64,000 nt of DNA from Pseudomonas piscis. GTDB taxonomy: Bacteria; Pseudomonadota; Gammaproteobacteria; Pseudomonadales; Pseudomonadaceae. The notes under the pieces are model-generated. The model was not told the DNA's origin. It saw nothing but the letters and a program-made list of their open reading frames with translations, and made no database searches. Shown here piece by piece: positions 7,631 to 16,238 of the stretch; positions within the stretch are counted from its first letter, which is position 1; the number at the start of each line of letters is the position of its first letter. A program made the position numbers and the translations under genes. Location of the stretch: the NCBI RefSeq assembly GCF_009380155.1, contig NZ_WHUV01000005.1, positions 496,001 to 560,000 on the forward strand, in the 5' to 3' direction.

Positions 7631-8629
7631 TCAGCGAATCGGCAGGGCCATCGGCCGGATCGGCGCCGCATCGGCCCCCCGCAGCTTGAGCGAGGCACCG
7701 ATGAAGGCGAACTGGTAGACCTTGTCCCGGGCCAGGCCCTCGAGATTCACCAACTCCATGATCGGCGCGCCCTGCATCGCCAGCAGGTAGGTGTGCAGTG
7801 GCAGATAGTTGCCCTCGACCTCGGACGGGAAGGTCTCGAAGCTCAGGTTGTCGGCCCCCACCACCATGGCACCGCCCTCTTCCACCAGGAACTTGGCGGC
7901 ATCCAGGCTCAGGCCCGGCGGGTTGGCCATGTACACCTGGGCATTCTCGTAGTCACGCATGCGCCCGGTGCGGATCAACACCACATCGCCCTTCTCCAGG
8001 GCCACCTTCTGCTTGGCCAGGGCCTGCTTGAGATCGGCGCGGGTCACCCGGTAGCTGTCGGCCAACTGGTCCAGGCCCTTGGCTGCGGCGACGTCGATCA
8101 TCACCCCGCGGGCAATGATCGGTGGCAGCTTCTCGGCCCCGGTGACGTTCCAGCCCCGGTCGCCCAGGTGTTGGTCGGCGCGGAAGCCGTTCCAGATCTT
8201 GCCGTTGAGCCCGAAGTGGTTGAGGGCGTCGATATGGGTGCCCATGTGAGCGTACATCGACACCGCCGAACCGCTGTAGCTGACGTGCTGGTTCATCGGC
8301 TCGCCGACCTGCATCGGGTCGGCGATCACATTGCCGTGGGGGGTGTGGGTCATCCACATCTGGTACGGCGGATCACCGGCGGCCTGCCAGCTGGGCATGC
8401 CGACGAAGTAGTCCACCGCCAGGTCGTAGGCCTGCTCGCCGCTGACCCGGGACATGATCGCCGCTCGCGATTCGGGGGTGATCAGGTTCAGGCGGCCGAT
8501 CTCGTCCTTCGGCCCCCAGGGGCTGATGCCCACGTCTGGCTGCTGCGCGGTGGCGGCGCTGCAAGCGGCGCTGACGAGCGACAGGGCGAGGACCCCGGGA
8601 AGGATTTTCGACATTGCGCGGATACCCAT
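7631..8629 (-). CDS. Exported cyclase-family protein (kynurenine-formamidase-like fold)
   Basis: A 332-residue protein. Residues 1-~28 form a signal peptide (basic start, SKILPGVLALSLVSAACSAATAQ), so it is probably periplasmic. HMGTHIDALNHFG is the cyclase-family metal signature H-x-G-T-H-x-D-x-x-x-H, and GVMIDVAAAKG and VLIRTGRM are later family motifs. Related enzymes hydrolyse aryl formamides or other amides, but the substrate here is unknown. AGGAG precedes ATG 8629; a second ATG at 8614 would also leave a signal peptide. It is divergent from a LysR gene across a 99-base operator region. Confidence 0.82.
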   Translation of the reverse strand: MGIRAMSKILPGVLALSLVSAACSAATAQQPDVGISPWGPKDEIGRLNLITPESRAAIMSRVSGEQAYDLAVDYFVGMPSWQAAGDPPYQMWMTHTPHGNVIADPMQVGEPMNQHVSYSGSAVSMYAHMGTHIDALNHFGLNGKIWNGFRADQHLGDRGWNVTGAEKLPPIIARGVMIDVAAAKGLDQLADSYRVTRADLKQALAKQKVALEKGDVVLIRTGRMRDYENAQVYMANPPGLSLDAAKFLVEEGGAMVVGADNLSFETFPSEVEGNYLPLHTYLLAMQGAPIMELVNLEGLARDKVYQFAFIGASLKLRGADAAPIRPMALPIR

Positions 8630-8672
8630 GACAACACTCCTTTGAAATAGAAGTGGCCATGGTATTGGGCGG

Positions 8673-8705
8673 CTATTCAGAGATAATCAGCCGATTAGTG
8701 AATAG
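8673..8705. promoter_or_regulatory. Palindromic operator between the cyclase and lysR genes
   Basis: CTATTCA (8673-8679) and TGAATAG (8699-8705) are perfectly inverted. Between them is TAATC-AGCC-GATTA, a second nested inverted repeat. The location in the divergent promoter region fits a binding site for the LysR protein at 8729-9619. Confidence 0.6.
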
Positions 8706-8728
8706 ATATTCAACTCAAGGGAAACAAT

Positions 8729-9619
8729 ATGGATGTACTGATGGCCATGCGCACCTTTCGCCGGGTGGTGGAACGCGCCAGTTTCAGCCTCGCCGCCGCC
8801 GACCTCGGGCAGTCCACCGCCGCGGTGAGCAAGCAGGTCCGGCAGCTGGAAGAGCGCCTGGGCAGCTTGTTGATCCTGCGTACCACCCGGCGCATGAGCC
8901 TTTCGGAAGCCGGGCAAAGCTACTTCACCGAGTGCTGCCACCTGCTGGACGAACTGGACGCCCTGGAACGCGCCACCCAGGCCGGATCGAGCGAGCCCGG
9001 CGGGCGCCTGCGGGTCAACGCGCCGCTGTCGTTCGGACTCAAGGTGCTGTCGCCGATCCTGGTGGCCTTCATGCAGCGCTATCCGCAACTGCAAGTGGAC
9101 CTGACCCTCAACGATCAGGTGCTGGATGTGGTGGGCGAGGGTTTCGACGTGTCGCTGCGGATCCGCCGCCAACTGGAAGACTCATCGCTGATCGCCCGCC
9201 ACCTGGGCCAGGTCGAGCAGGTGATCTGCGTTGCGCCGGCCTACCTCCAGGCCCAGGGCGCGCCGGTGGGCATCGCCGACCTGCACCGGCATCGCTGGCT
9301 GGCCTATCGCCTGGCCGAGCACCCCGGGCGCTGGCAACTGGAAGGTCCCGAAGGGCAAACCCGGCTGGAGCTGCCAGTGCACTTCGCGGTGGACAACAGC
9401 CTGATGCTGGCCGACATGCTGGTGGCCGGCCTGGGCATCGGCGCCCTGCCCGACTTCGTCGCCCAACCGCTGCTCGACAGCGGCCAGTTGCAGCGGCTGT
9501 TGCCGGAACAAAGCCTGCCCAGCCGGCACATCTATGCCCTGTATCCCAGCCAGAGGCACCTGTCGCAGAAGGTCCGGGTATTCGTCGACTTCCTGGTCCA
9601 GGCCCTGCAGCAAGGCTGA
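8729..9619 (+). CDS. LysR-family transcriptional regulator
   Basis: A 296-residue LTTR. The N-terminal winged HTH (1-60) is MRTFRRVVERASFSLAAADL with the recognition helix STAAVSKQVRQLEERLG. The rest is the periplasmic-binding-like effector domain starting at GGRLRVNAPLSFG. It looks like the CrgA/DsdC-like group common near small catabolic genes. It is divergent from the exported cyclase gene, its probable target. The inducer is unknown. Confidence 0.88.
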   Translation: MDVLMAMRTFRRVVERASFSLAAADLGQSTAAVSKQVRQLEERLGSLLILRTTRRMSLSEAGQSYFTECCHLLDELDALERATQAGSSEPGGRLRVNAPLSFGLKVLSPILVAFMQRYPQLQVDLTLNDQVLDVVGEGFDVSLRIRRQLEDSSLIARHLGQVEQVICVAPAYLQAQGAPVGIADLHRHRWLAYRLAEHPGRWQLEGPEGQTRLELPVHFAVDNSLMLADMLVAGLGIGALPDFVAQPLLDSGQLQRLLPEQSLPSRHIYALYPSQRHLSQKVRVFVDFLVQALQQG

Positions 9620-9622
9620 GTC

Positions 9623-10090
9623 TCAGGCGGTGGGGACTTCCAGCCCGACCTTGACCCGGTTCATCGCCACCAGGGTCTTGAAGCGCTTGACGTTGGCGTT
9701 GTCGAAGAACAGCTCGCGGGTCAGCTGGTTGTACTGGGCCATGCTGCGCACGCAGAAGATCAGCACGAAATCGCACTCGCCGGCCACGTAGTAGCACTGC
9801 TGGACCTGGGGACAGGCCTGGAAGCTGCGCTTGAGCGCATCGAGCTGGTCGACCCGCTCACTCTCCACCTCCACCTCGACGATGATGCTCAGCTCATGGC
9901 CCAGGGCATCCGGGGCGACCACCGCCGTATAGCGTTCGATCACCCCTTCCTCGGCCAGGCGCTTGAGGCGCCGGTTGACCGCTGCGGTGGACAGGTTGAC
10001 CCGCAACCCCAGTTCGCTCTGCGCGGTGCTGGCATCGCGCTGCAGCTCGGCGAGCAGCTTGAGGTCGTAGGCGTCGAGGCTGGTGGTCAT
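9623..10090 (-). CDS. Lrp/AsnC-family transcriptional regulator
   Basis: A 155-residue feast/famine regulator. The N-terminal HTH is LKLLAELQRDASTAQSELGL and LSTAAVNRRLKRLAEEGVIE, and the C-terminal RAM domain contains VQQCYYVAGECDFVLIFCV. It ends three bases from the convergent LysR gene. Such proteins sense amino acids as oligomers. Its own upstream region contains GCGCGACGGCGCGC (from 10134), a possible autoregulatory palindrome. Its target may be the MFS gene 530 bases away, but nothing in the sequence proves this. Confidence 0.88.
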   Translation of the reverse strand: MTTSLDAYDLKLLAELQRDASTAQSELGLRVNLSTAAVNRRLKRLAEEGVIERYTAVVAPDALGHELSIIVEVEVESERVDQLDALKRSFQACPQVQQCYYVAGECDFVLIFCVRSMAQYNQLTRELFFDNANVKRFKTLVAMNRVKVGLEVPTA

Positions 10091-10623
10091 GATGGGGCTC
10101 CGGGTACGGCAGGCATGGGTGGAATGATATTGCGCGACGGCGCGCGATTATGCGTAACCGACGCCCGGCCTGCGCAAGTTTATTCCGGCCCTGCGAGCTG
10201 GTTCGGTGGCAGCTTCAAGCACTTGCCGGCTCCTGCTCTGCGTCCGGAGGAAGGGTTGCCCGGACAGCACGGCACCTGTTCCACACCCCTGGGCTGATCG
10301 ACCGCGACGCTCATCGCGAGCAGGACTGGCCTGGTGATTTCTGCAACCTTGGCTCGCCAGATTTGTCACAATCCCCGACTCGGCCGCATGGGGTGCCCTG
10401 CGCTACCTGGCGGCCGGCAACGAACGGCTCGACCGCAGGCGGCCGGCTAATCCGCCGCCGTGGGCGGTTCAGGCAACCACCCCATGGCCGGCCCTGGATG
10501 TCCGTTCGCCCATGCTCCTGATCAATATTGAAGACGCCACCGACACCGCCCCCACCAGTACAGGGTCGGCGAAACGGCACGATCGGCGGCCCCCCGCACG
10601 ATGCCCGGCCAGCAAGGATTTTT
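10091..10623. other. Long intergenic region without a recognisable gene
   Basis: This 533-base stretch separates the divergent lrp-type and MFS genes. Both strands have open frames, but their composition is Arg/Gly/Pro-rich and no family motif is visible. Small GC-rich palindromes occur near 10134 and 10438-10465. I could not match any known riboswitch or sRNA by eye. Confidence 0.4.
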
Positions 10624-11775
10624 ATGACTGCCAGCAACACCCACTTCCAGGCCACCCCCGGCCGCCTCGAACAGATGTCCACCCGCGTGGCTTATTTCAT
10701 CGCCGGGTTCGGCATCGCCGCCTGGGCTCCGCTGGTGCCCTACGCCAAGAGCCGGGCCGGACTCGACGAAGGCACCCTGGGCCTGTTGCTGTTGTGCCTG
10801 GGCGTGGGCTCGATCCTGGCGATGCCCATCGCCGGCGCACTGGCCGCGCGCCATGGTTGCCGGCGGGTGATGGCCGCCGGCACCTTGCTGATCTGCATTG
10901 CCCTGCCCTTGCTGGCGATCCTGGCGTCGGCGCCGTCGCTGATGTTCGCCCTGTTCATGTTCGGCGCCGGGCTCGGCACCGTGGACTCCACGGTCAACCT
11001 GCAAGCGGTGATCGTCGAACGAGCCAGCGGCAAGACCATGATGTCGGGGTTCCACGGCATGTTCAGCCTCGGCGGGATCGTCGGCGCCGCCGGCGTCAGC
11101 GCCTTGCTGGGCCTGGGCCTGTCGCCCCTGGGAGCGACCCTGGTGGCGGTGGTGCTGATGCTGCTGGCCCTGGCCAAGTCCGCGCCGCACATGCTGCCCT
11201 ACGGCAGCCAGAGCTCGGGGCCAGCCTTTGCCGTGCCCCACGGCGTGGTGCTGTTCATCGGGTGCCTGTGCTTCGTGGTGTTCCTGGCCGAAGGCGCGGT
11301 GCTGGACTGGAGTGCGGTGTTCCTCACCGCCGAGCGCGGCCTGGACACCGCCTACGCCGGCCTGGGTTATGCGGCCTTCGCCCTGACCATGACCGCCGGG
11401 CGCCTGACTGGCGATGCCATCGTCCATCGCCTGGGCGCCCGTCGGGTGATCTTCATCGGTGGTGCCACCGCGGCGGCCGGCATGCTGCTGGCCACTCTGG
11501 CCCCGGCCTGGGAAGCGGCGCTGCTGGGGTACGCCCTGGTGGGCGCCGGCTGCTCGAACATAGTGCCGGTGCTGTACACCGCGGTGGGCAAGCAGAAGGT
11601 CATGCCCGAGGCCATCGCCGTCCCGGCCATCACCACCCTGGGTTACGCCGGCATCCTCGCCGGGCCGGCGGTGATCGGCTTCATCGCCCATGGCAGCAGC
11701 CTGAGCGCGGCCTTCGGCCTGATCGCCGCGGCGCTCTTGGCAGTGGCCGCCAGCAGCAAGGTGCTCAAGGTCTGA
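10624..11775 (+). CDS. MFS transporter (YbjJ/FucP-like)
   Basis: A 383-residue major-facilitator protein with about twelve hydrophobic segments. The N-terminal FIAGFGIAAWAPLVPYAKSR and the loop GALAARHGCRRVM (between TM2 and TM3) are typical, as is the STVNLQAVIVER stretch after TM5. It resembles the YbjJ/fucose-permease-like branch, which includes poorly characterised sugar or amino-acid-derivative exporters. The ATG at 10624, preceded by AAGGA, is preferred over an upstream in-frame ATG whose extension is Pro-rich and unlike a transporter. Confidence 0.8.
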   Translation: MTASNTHFQATPGRLEQMSTRVAYFIAGFGIAAWAPLVPYAKSRAGLDEGTLGLLLLCLGVGSILAMPIAGALAARHGCRRVMAAGTLLICIALPLLAILASAPSLMFALFMFGAGLGTVDSTVNLQAVIVERASGKTMMSGFHGMFSLGGIVGAAGVSALLGLGLSPLGATLVAVVLMLLALAKSAPHMLPYGSQSSGPAFAVPHGVVLFIGCLCFVVFLAEGAVLDWSAVFLTAERGLDTAYAGLGYAAFALTMTAGRLTGDAIVHRLGARRVIFIGGATAAAGMLLATLAPAWEAALLGYALVGAGCSNIVPVLYTAVGKQKVMPEAIAVPAITTLGYAGILAGPAVIGFIAHGSSLSAAFGLIAAALLAVAASSKVLKV

Positions 11776-11788
11776 GCCCCCGGCCATC

Positions 11789-11914
11789 TAGCCGCTGCTG
11801 AGCCTGCGAAGCTGCGCACAGGGGCGCAGCATCCGCAGGCCTCGCACCCGGCCGTGCCAGGCCCGACGCGCCGACGACACCAGCGTCTGCTGCGCGGCCT
11901 GCGGCAGCGGCTAC
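11789..11914. repeat. REP-type inverted pair between the MFS gene and fecA
   Basis: TAGCCGCTGCTGAGCCTGCG (from 11789) is inverted relative to GCGGCAGCGGCTA (to 11913). The arrangement matches the other REP pairs here. It sits between the ends of two converging genes and may also help end transcription. Confidence 0.65.
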
Positions 11915-11939
11915 ACGAAGCCAGCCGCGGCGGCACGTC

Positions 11940-14384
11940 TCAGAAACCGACGCTGGCCTGGACGAAGAAGGTCCGTGGCGCGCCCACGTAGATCCCCGAG
12001 TTGTTGTCGCTGGAGCGGGTGTAGTACTGGCGGTCGAAGACGTTCTTCACCCCGGCGCCCAGCTTCAGGTTCGACAACTGCGGGCCGAAGTCATAGCCAC
12101 CACGGATGTTCCACAGCACATAACCGGGCATGTCGCCGTACTGGCCGTCGGCGCTGCCCTCAGTGATGTAGTTGCCGGTGAAGCTGCCGTTGCTCTTCAC
12201 CCCGGTGCCTGGCGAACGCTGCCCGGACTGGGCGAAGGCATCGATGTTGTAGGTCCAGTGGTCGATGTCGTAGCGCAGCCCGAGGGTGGCCACCTGACGC
12301 GAATAGAACGGCAGGTCGCGGCCCTTGAAGCCGGGGATCTCGCCTTCGTAGCTGGCTCGGGTATAGGTGAAGCCGGCGCTGGCGGTCAGCCCTTGCAGCC
12401 GTGGGTCCAGGGCAGCGAGATCGTAGTGCATGGAGGTTTCCAGGCCCTGGTGCTTGGTGGCGCCGAGGTTGGTCCAGCCCACGTCGTTGCTGATGTATTG
12501 CAGTTCATCGTCGAAGTCGATGTAGAACAGGGTCACCTCGCCACCCCAGACATCGTCGTTGTAGCGCGTGCCGATTTCGTAGGTCTTGGCCTTTTCCGGG
12601 CTCAGGCCGTTGGCGGTCTGGTCGCCTTGGCCGCCCTGGCCCAGCTGGAAGTACTGCAGGCTGCCGAAGGAGGTCTCGTAGTTGGCGAACAGCTTCCAGG
12701 CGTCGGACAGGTGGTACATCACGCTCAGCGCCGGCAGCGCCTCGTTGCTGTCGATGCTGCGGCGCTTCTCCTGGACCCGCACGCCATCGGTGCCCGGCAC
12801 CGGCCGGTCATGCCAACGGGTGCTGATGTCCTCGAAGCGGATCCCCGGGGTGATGGTCCAGTTGCCGACGTCGATCTTGTCGTCGATGTAGTAGGCATGG
12901 GCCTCGGTGCCGCCGGTGCGATCCTGGTAGACGTGGCCATCGGAATCCTTGGTCAGCACCGGCTGGTTGTTCACCAGGGCCACGCGACTGGCCTGCTCAT
13001 GCATGCCTTCCTTCAGGTAGCGGTAGCCCAGGCTGACCTCCTGGGTGGTGGGCCCGAGGTCGAACACATGGGACACCCGGGGCTCGATGCCGAAGGTGTA
13101 GTAGGTGCGCGGGTAGGACACCAGGGTCTTCTGGTCGCGGGCGGCGATGTTGCTGCCGCGGAAGCTGTCGGAGTAGTAGGTCAGCACCTCGAACTGGGTA
13201 CGGTCGTCCACCTGGCGCAGGTACTTGAACGACACATCCTTGCGCCGGCCACTGAAGTTGTCCCAGTCCCGGTCGGAGTCGTAGGGGTGGGCGTCGTACT
13301 GCTTCTGGGTCAAACCGCCGGGCATGTCGGCGGTGGCATCGTAGTAATGCAGGTTCAGCGAGAAATCGTCCTGGTCCGTGGGTGCCCAGTGGGTCTTGAG
13401 GATCACGTCGTCGATGTCGTTGCCATTGTTGCGCTCGCGGTAGCCGTTGCCATTGACCCCGGAATACAGCAGCGCCACCCCCAGGCCGTTGTCGGCGGTA
13501 CCGCCGAGGAACGCCGTGTCGATGTGCTTCCAGCCGCCACGCTGGGAGGTTTCCAGGGTCGTGCCGATTTCCCCGGTGGCTTTCTCCGGGATGGCCCGGG
13601 TCACGAAGTTGATCACCCCACCGACGTTCTGCGGTCCGTAGCGTACCGAACCGGCGCCGCGCACCACATCGATGCTGTCCAGGTTGCCCGAGGAAATCGG
13701 TGCCATGGACAACTGCGGCTGGCCGTAGGGCGCGAAGGCCGCCGGCACACCGTCGATCAGCACCGTGGAGCGCGGCGACAGGCGCGAGGTCAGGCCGCGC
13801 ACGCCGACGTTCAGGGCGATATCGCTGCCGCCGGTACCGTTGGCGTCCTGCACCTGCACCCCCGGTACCCGGCGCAACACATCGCCGACGTTCATCGCGC
13901 CCTGCTCGACCATGGCCTCGCGGCGGATCACCGTGCGTGCTCCCGGATGGTTCTGGACTTTCTCGGCATCGGCATCGGCCAACCAATCGCCCACCACGCT
14001 GATACTGGTGGAATCCAGTTGCAGGCTACCGGCGGCGGCAGCCGGGGCCGGGCTCAAGGTCACCGAGCTGCCGTCGATCCGGTACTGCAGGCCACTCCCC
14101 TGGAGCAACTGGCCCAGGGCCTGCTCCGGGGAGAGGTTGCCGTCCACCGCCGGGGCCTGCTTGCCGGCCACCAGCTCGGGGCTGAAGAACAGTTGCAGTG
14201 AAGTCTGCAAACCCAGCTGGCCCAGGGCCTGGCCCAAAGGCTGGGACTGGATGTGGATGGCATTGGTGCCCTGTGCGGCCTGGGCCTGGGGCAATGCGGC
14301 CGACACCGCCAGGGCCAGCGCCAGAGGCAGCCAGCGGCGGGTGGGCAACGGTGATACGGCAGGAAGAACGGTTATTTTTGTCAC
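11940..14384 (-). CDS. fecA: TonB-dependent ferric-citrate-type receptor with signalling domain
   Basis: Outer-membrane receptor, 814 residues. A signal peptide ends near AQA (residues 34-36). A periplasmic STN signalling domain (~40-115) precedes the plug and 22-strand barrel. Strong similarity to E. coli FecA is visible: SVVGDWLADADAEKV, NHPGARTVIRREAM, FAPYGQPQLSMAPIS, VNFVTRAIPEKATG, EAHAYYIDDKIDVGNWTITP and the terminal Phe. The STN domain and the adjacent fecR and fecI genes indicate surface signalling by ferric citrate or a similar chelate. It lies 96 bases downstream of fecR and is probably transcribed by FecI. Confidence 0.9.
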   Translation of the reverse strand: MTKITVLPAVSPLPTRRWLPLALALAVSAALPQAQAAQGTNAIHIQSQPLGQALGQLGLQTSLQLFFSPELVAGKQAPAVDGNLSPEQALGQLLQGSGLQYRIDGSSVTLSPAPAAAAGSLQLDSTSISVVGDWLADADAEKVQNHPGARTVIRREAMVEQGAMNVGDVLRRVPGVQVQDANGTGGSDIALNVGVRGLTSRLSPRSTVLIDGVPAAFAPYGQPQLSMAPISSGNLDSIDVVRGAGSVRYGPQNVGGVINFVTRAIPEKATGEIGTTLETSQRGGWKHIDTAFLGGTADNGLGVALLYSGVNGNGYRERNNGNDIDDVILKTHWAPTDQDDFSLNLHYYDATADMPGGLTQKQYDAHPYDSDRDWDNFSGRRKDVSFKYLRQVDDRTQFEVLTYYSDSFRGSNIAARDQKTLVSYPRTYYTFGIEPRVSHVFDLGPTTQEVSLGYRYLKEGMHEQASRVALVNNQPVLTKDSDGHVYQDRTGGTEAHAYYIDDKIDVGNWTITPGIRFEDISTRWHDRPVPGTDGVRVQEKRRSIDSNEALPALSVMYHLSDAWKLFANYETSFGSLQYFQLGQGGQGDQTANGLSPEKAKTYEIGTRYNDDVWGGEVTLFYIDFDDELQYISNDVGWTNLGATKHQGLETSMHYDLAALDPRLQGLTASAGFTYTRASYEGEIPGFKGRDLPFYSRQVATLGLRYDIDHWTYNIDAFAQSGQRSPGTGVKSNGSFTGNYITEGSADGQYGDMPGYVLWNIRGGYDFGPQLSNLKLGAGVKNVFDRQYYTRSSDNNSGIYVGAPRTFFVQASVGF

Positions 14385-14480
14385 GTCGGCGGCTGTCCTG
14401 TGGATCGCACCAGGGTGCGTCTGTTAATGCAAACCAGTTGCGTTGGACAAGAAGACGACGAACTGAAAAAAAACCTGAAT

Positions 14481-15464
14481 CTAACGGGGAAAAATTTCCT
14501 GGCTGCCGTCGGCCCGGGTGCGTACCGCCACCGGCAGGATGCTCGGCAGGGCTTTTAGCAGGGCGTCGGTGTCATCGGACTTGAATACGCTGGTCAGGCG
14601 CAACTCACCCAGCGCCGGGCTGGCCAGGTGCAACGGCTGCTGGCGGTAGCGCGCGACCTCGGCCAGCACATCGGCCAGCCGGGCGTTGTCGAACACCAGC
14701 TTGCCGTGGCGCCAGGCCGTCGAATTCTCGGGATTCACCGCGTAGGCCGTGGCCACCCGGCCCTGGGCGTCGACATGGGTCCCAAGGCCCGGGGTCAGGG
14801 TGATGAAGTCATCGGCGCCAGCCTGTCGGCCCTGGACCTTGACCCGCCCCTGGGCCACCACGACCCGGGTCTGTTGCGGGTCGCGGCGCACGTCGAAACG
14901 GGTCCCGGTCACCGTGACCTTGCCCGGGCCGGCATTCACCACGAAGGGTCGGGCGCTGTCGTGCTCGACGCTGAACAGGGCCTCGCCCTCCTCCAGCTCC
15001 ACCAGGCGCTGGTCCTGGGTATAACGGACCTGAAGCCGGCTGCGGCTGTTGAGTTCGACCTGCGAGCCGTCGGGCAAGGCCACCAGGCGCCGCTCGCCCA
15101 GGGCGGTGGCGAAGCTGGCGCTATAGGAAGTCGTCGGGCCCAGGCCGCTGAACGTACCCAGGGCCACCGCCACGGCCAGCACCGCAGCGGCCGCGGCGAC
15201 ACGCAACCACGGGCGCCGCCTGCCGGTAGCCGCAGGCTCGGCGCACAGGGCCCGCAAGCGTGCCGCCGGCACCAGCTCGGCAGCGGCCCACAACGACTGC
15301 AGCACTTGCCACTCATGGTGGTGTTGCGGGTGTTCGGCCAGCCAGTGCTGGAAATCCGCCTGTTGCTCCTGGCTCAGCCCGGGCTCTTGCAGGCGCACGA
15401 ACCACTGCGCCGCCTCATCCCGAACCTTGGCCTGTCCACAGGCACAAGCGCGGCTGTCCATCAT
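14481..15464 (-). CDS. fecR: FecR-type anti-sigma/sigma-regulator protein
   Basis: A 327-residue inner-membrane signal transducer. The N-terminal cytoplasmic part has the FecR N-domain pattern (DEAAQWFVRLQEPGLSQEQQ, FQHWLAEHPQHHHEWQ). A single TM segment runs over about residues 86-105. The periplasmic FecR domain includes VALPDGSQVELNSRSRLQV and VTVTGTRFDVRRD. The start at 15464 (tandem ATGs, AGGA upstream) avoids overlap with fecI, although a longer frame to 15521 is open. It passes the FecA signal to FecI. Confidence 0.9.
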   Translation of the reverse strand: MMDSRACACGQAKVRDEAAQWFVRLQEPGLSQEQQADFQHWLAEHPQHHHEWQVLQSLWAAAELVPAARLRALCAEPAATGRRRPWLRVAAAAAVLAVAVALGTFSGLGPTTSYSASFATALGERRLVALPDGSQVELNSRSRLQVRYTQDQRLVELEEGEALFSVEHDSARPFVVNAGPGKVTVTGTRFDVRRDPQQTRVVVAQGRVKVQGRQAGADDFITLTPGLGTHVDAQGRVATAYAVNPENSTAWRHGKLVFDNARLADVLAEVARYRQQPLHLASPALGELRLTSVFKSDDTDALLKALPSILPVAVRTRADGSQEIFPR

Positions 15465-15504
15465 GCGGAATCCTGTTTGGCAGAGGGTGAAGAAACCTTG
15501 CGAC

Positions 15505-16005
15505 TCATGGCAGCGACCCATCCAGGCGCTCGCGCAGGTGCCGCAGGGTGCGGATCATATACTTTTCCACCATGTTTTTTGACAGCCCCAGGCGCTCGGC
15601 GATCTCGGCCTGGGTCAGGCCCTCGATCTTCTGCCAGACGAACACCTTGCGGCAGTTCACCGGCAATTCGCCCAGCGCCCGCTCGACGGACGCGGCCAAC
15701 TGCAACGCATGCATGAAATGTTCAGGATCGCCGCTGGGCGACACGCCAAGCTGGGCCTGGTGTTCTTCCAGGCCGGCGCGCCGGTCTTCACGGCGAAAAG
15801 CATCCACGGCGATATTGCGCGCGGTCTGGTGCAGGTAGGCCCGCGGCTGTTGCACGCTGGCGGCGTCGGACTCCAGCACCCGGACGAAGGTGTCGTGGGC
15901 CAGGTCCTCGGCCTGCTGGCGATTGCGCAAGCGCCGGGTCCAGGTACCGATCAACTCTTCGTAATGCTCGAAAAAGCCTGTTCTGCGGGGCGGCTTGGCT
16001 GTCAT
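15505..16005 (-). CDS. fecI: FecI-type ECF sigma factor
   Basis: A 166-residue ECF sigma factor. Region 2 includes LRNRQQAEDLAHDTFVRVLE and RAYLHQTARNIAVDAFRRE; region 4 has VFVWQKIEGLTQAEIAERLG followed by LSKNMVEKYMIRTLRHLRE. It heads the fecI-fecR-fecA unit and should transcribe fecA. The ATG at 16005 (MTAKPP) matches the usual length. A Fur-box-like palindrome lies 33 bases upstream, consistent with iron repression. Confidence 0.92.
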   Translation of the reverse strand: MTAKPPRRTGFFEHYEELIGTWTRRLRNRQQAEDLAHDTFVRVLESDAASVQQPRAYLHQTARNIAVDAFRREDRRAGLEEHQAQLGVSPSGDPEHFMHALQLAASVERALGELPVNCRKVFVWQKIEGLTQAEIAERLGLSKNMVEKYMIRTLRHLRERLDGSLP

Positions 16006-16030
16006 CGCGATGCGCTGGAAAGGTGGGGCG

Positions 16031-16056
16031 TGAATAGTAATGCTTCGCATTAATGC
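16031..16056 (-). promoter_or_regulatory. Fur-box-like palindrome upstream of fecI
   Basis: TAATGC-TTC-GCATTA (16038-16052) is a perfect inverted repeat inside an AT-rich patch (GAATAGTAATGC...GCATTAATGC). It resembles the AATGAT/ATCATT halves of Fur sites and lies where a Fur operator for fecI is expected. The match to the 19-bp consensus is only partial. Confidence 0.5.
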
Positions 16057-16085
16057 CGGCAATGGACTTGCCGACCGCTCGCCTC

Positions 16086-16238
16086 CTAGCGGCTATAGAA
16101 CCTTGGCGGTTCGACGAACAGGTGGGTTTGCCCGGCCACCAGCCAATCCCCCAGGCACGGTTGCAGGTGGGCCAGGCAGTGCAGCAACTGCCACGCCTGG
16201 GCATAGGGAAAGTCCAGCAGGCGCAGGCTCAGCCCCAT
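16086..16238 (-). CDS. Small 50-residue protein, coupled to the DMT transporter gene
   Basis: The ATG at 16238 overlaps the end of the upstream transporter gene (ACATGGGGCTGA), suggesting translational coupling. The frame runs 50 codons with strongly Pseudomonas-like third positions (CTG, GCC, CGC, CAG) and ends in TAG. The product, MGLSLRLLDFPYAQAWQLLH... to ...VEPPRFYSR, has no recognised domain, signal peptide or clear TM segment. It could be a real small protein or a chance open extension. Its codon bias favours the former. Confidence 0.5.
   Translation of the reverse strand: MGLSLRLLDFPYAQAWQLLHCLAHLQPCLGDWLVAGQTHLFVEPPRFYSR

Noticed and set aside
10150..10521. Possible gene or riboswitch in the lrp-MFS gap
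   Set aside because: Frames are Arg/Pro-rich without motifs, and I could not match any cobalamin, TPP, glycine, SAM or fluoride riboswitch core.
12258..14201. A 647-codon open frame antisense to fecA, Val/Gly/Ala/His-rich
   Set aside because: It mirrors the fecA frame in high-GC DNA, has no family motif and no ribosome site, and fecA is unmistakable.
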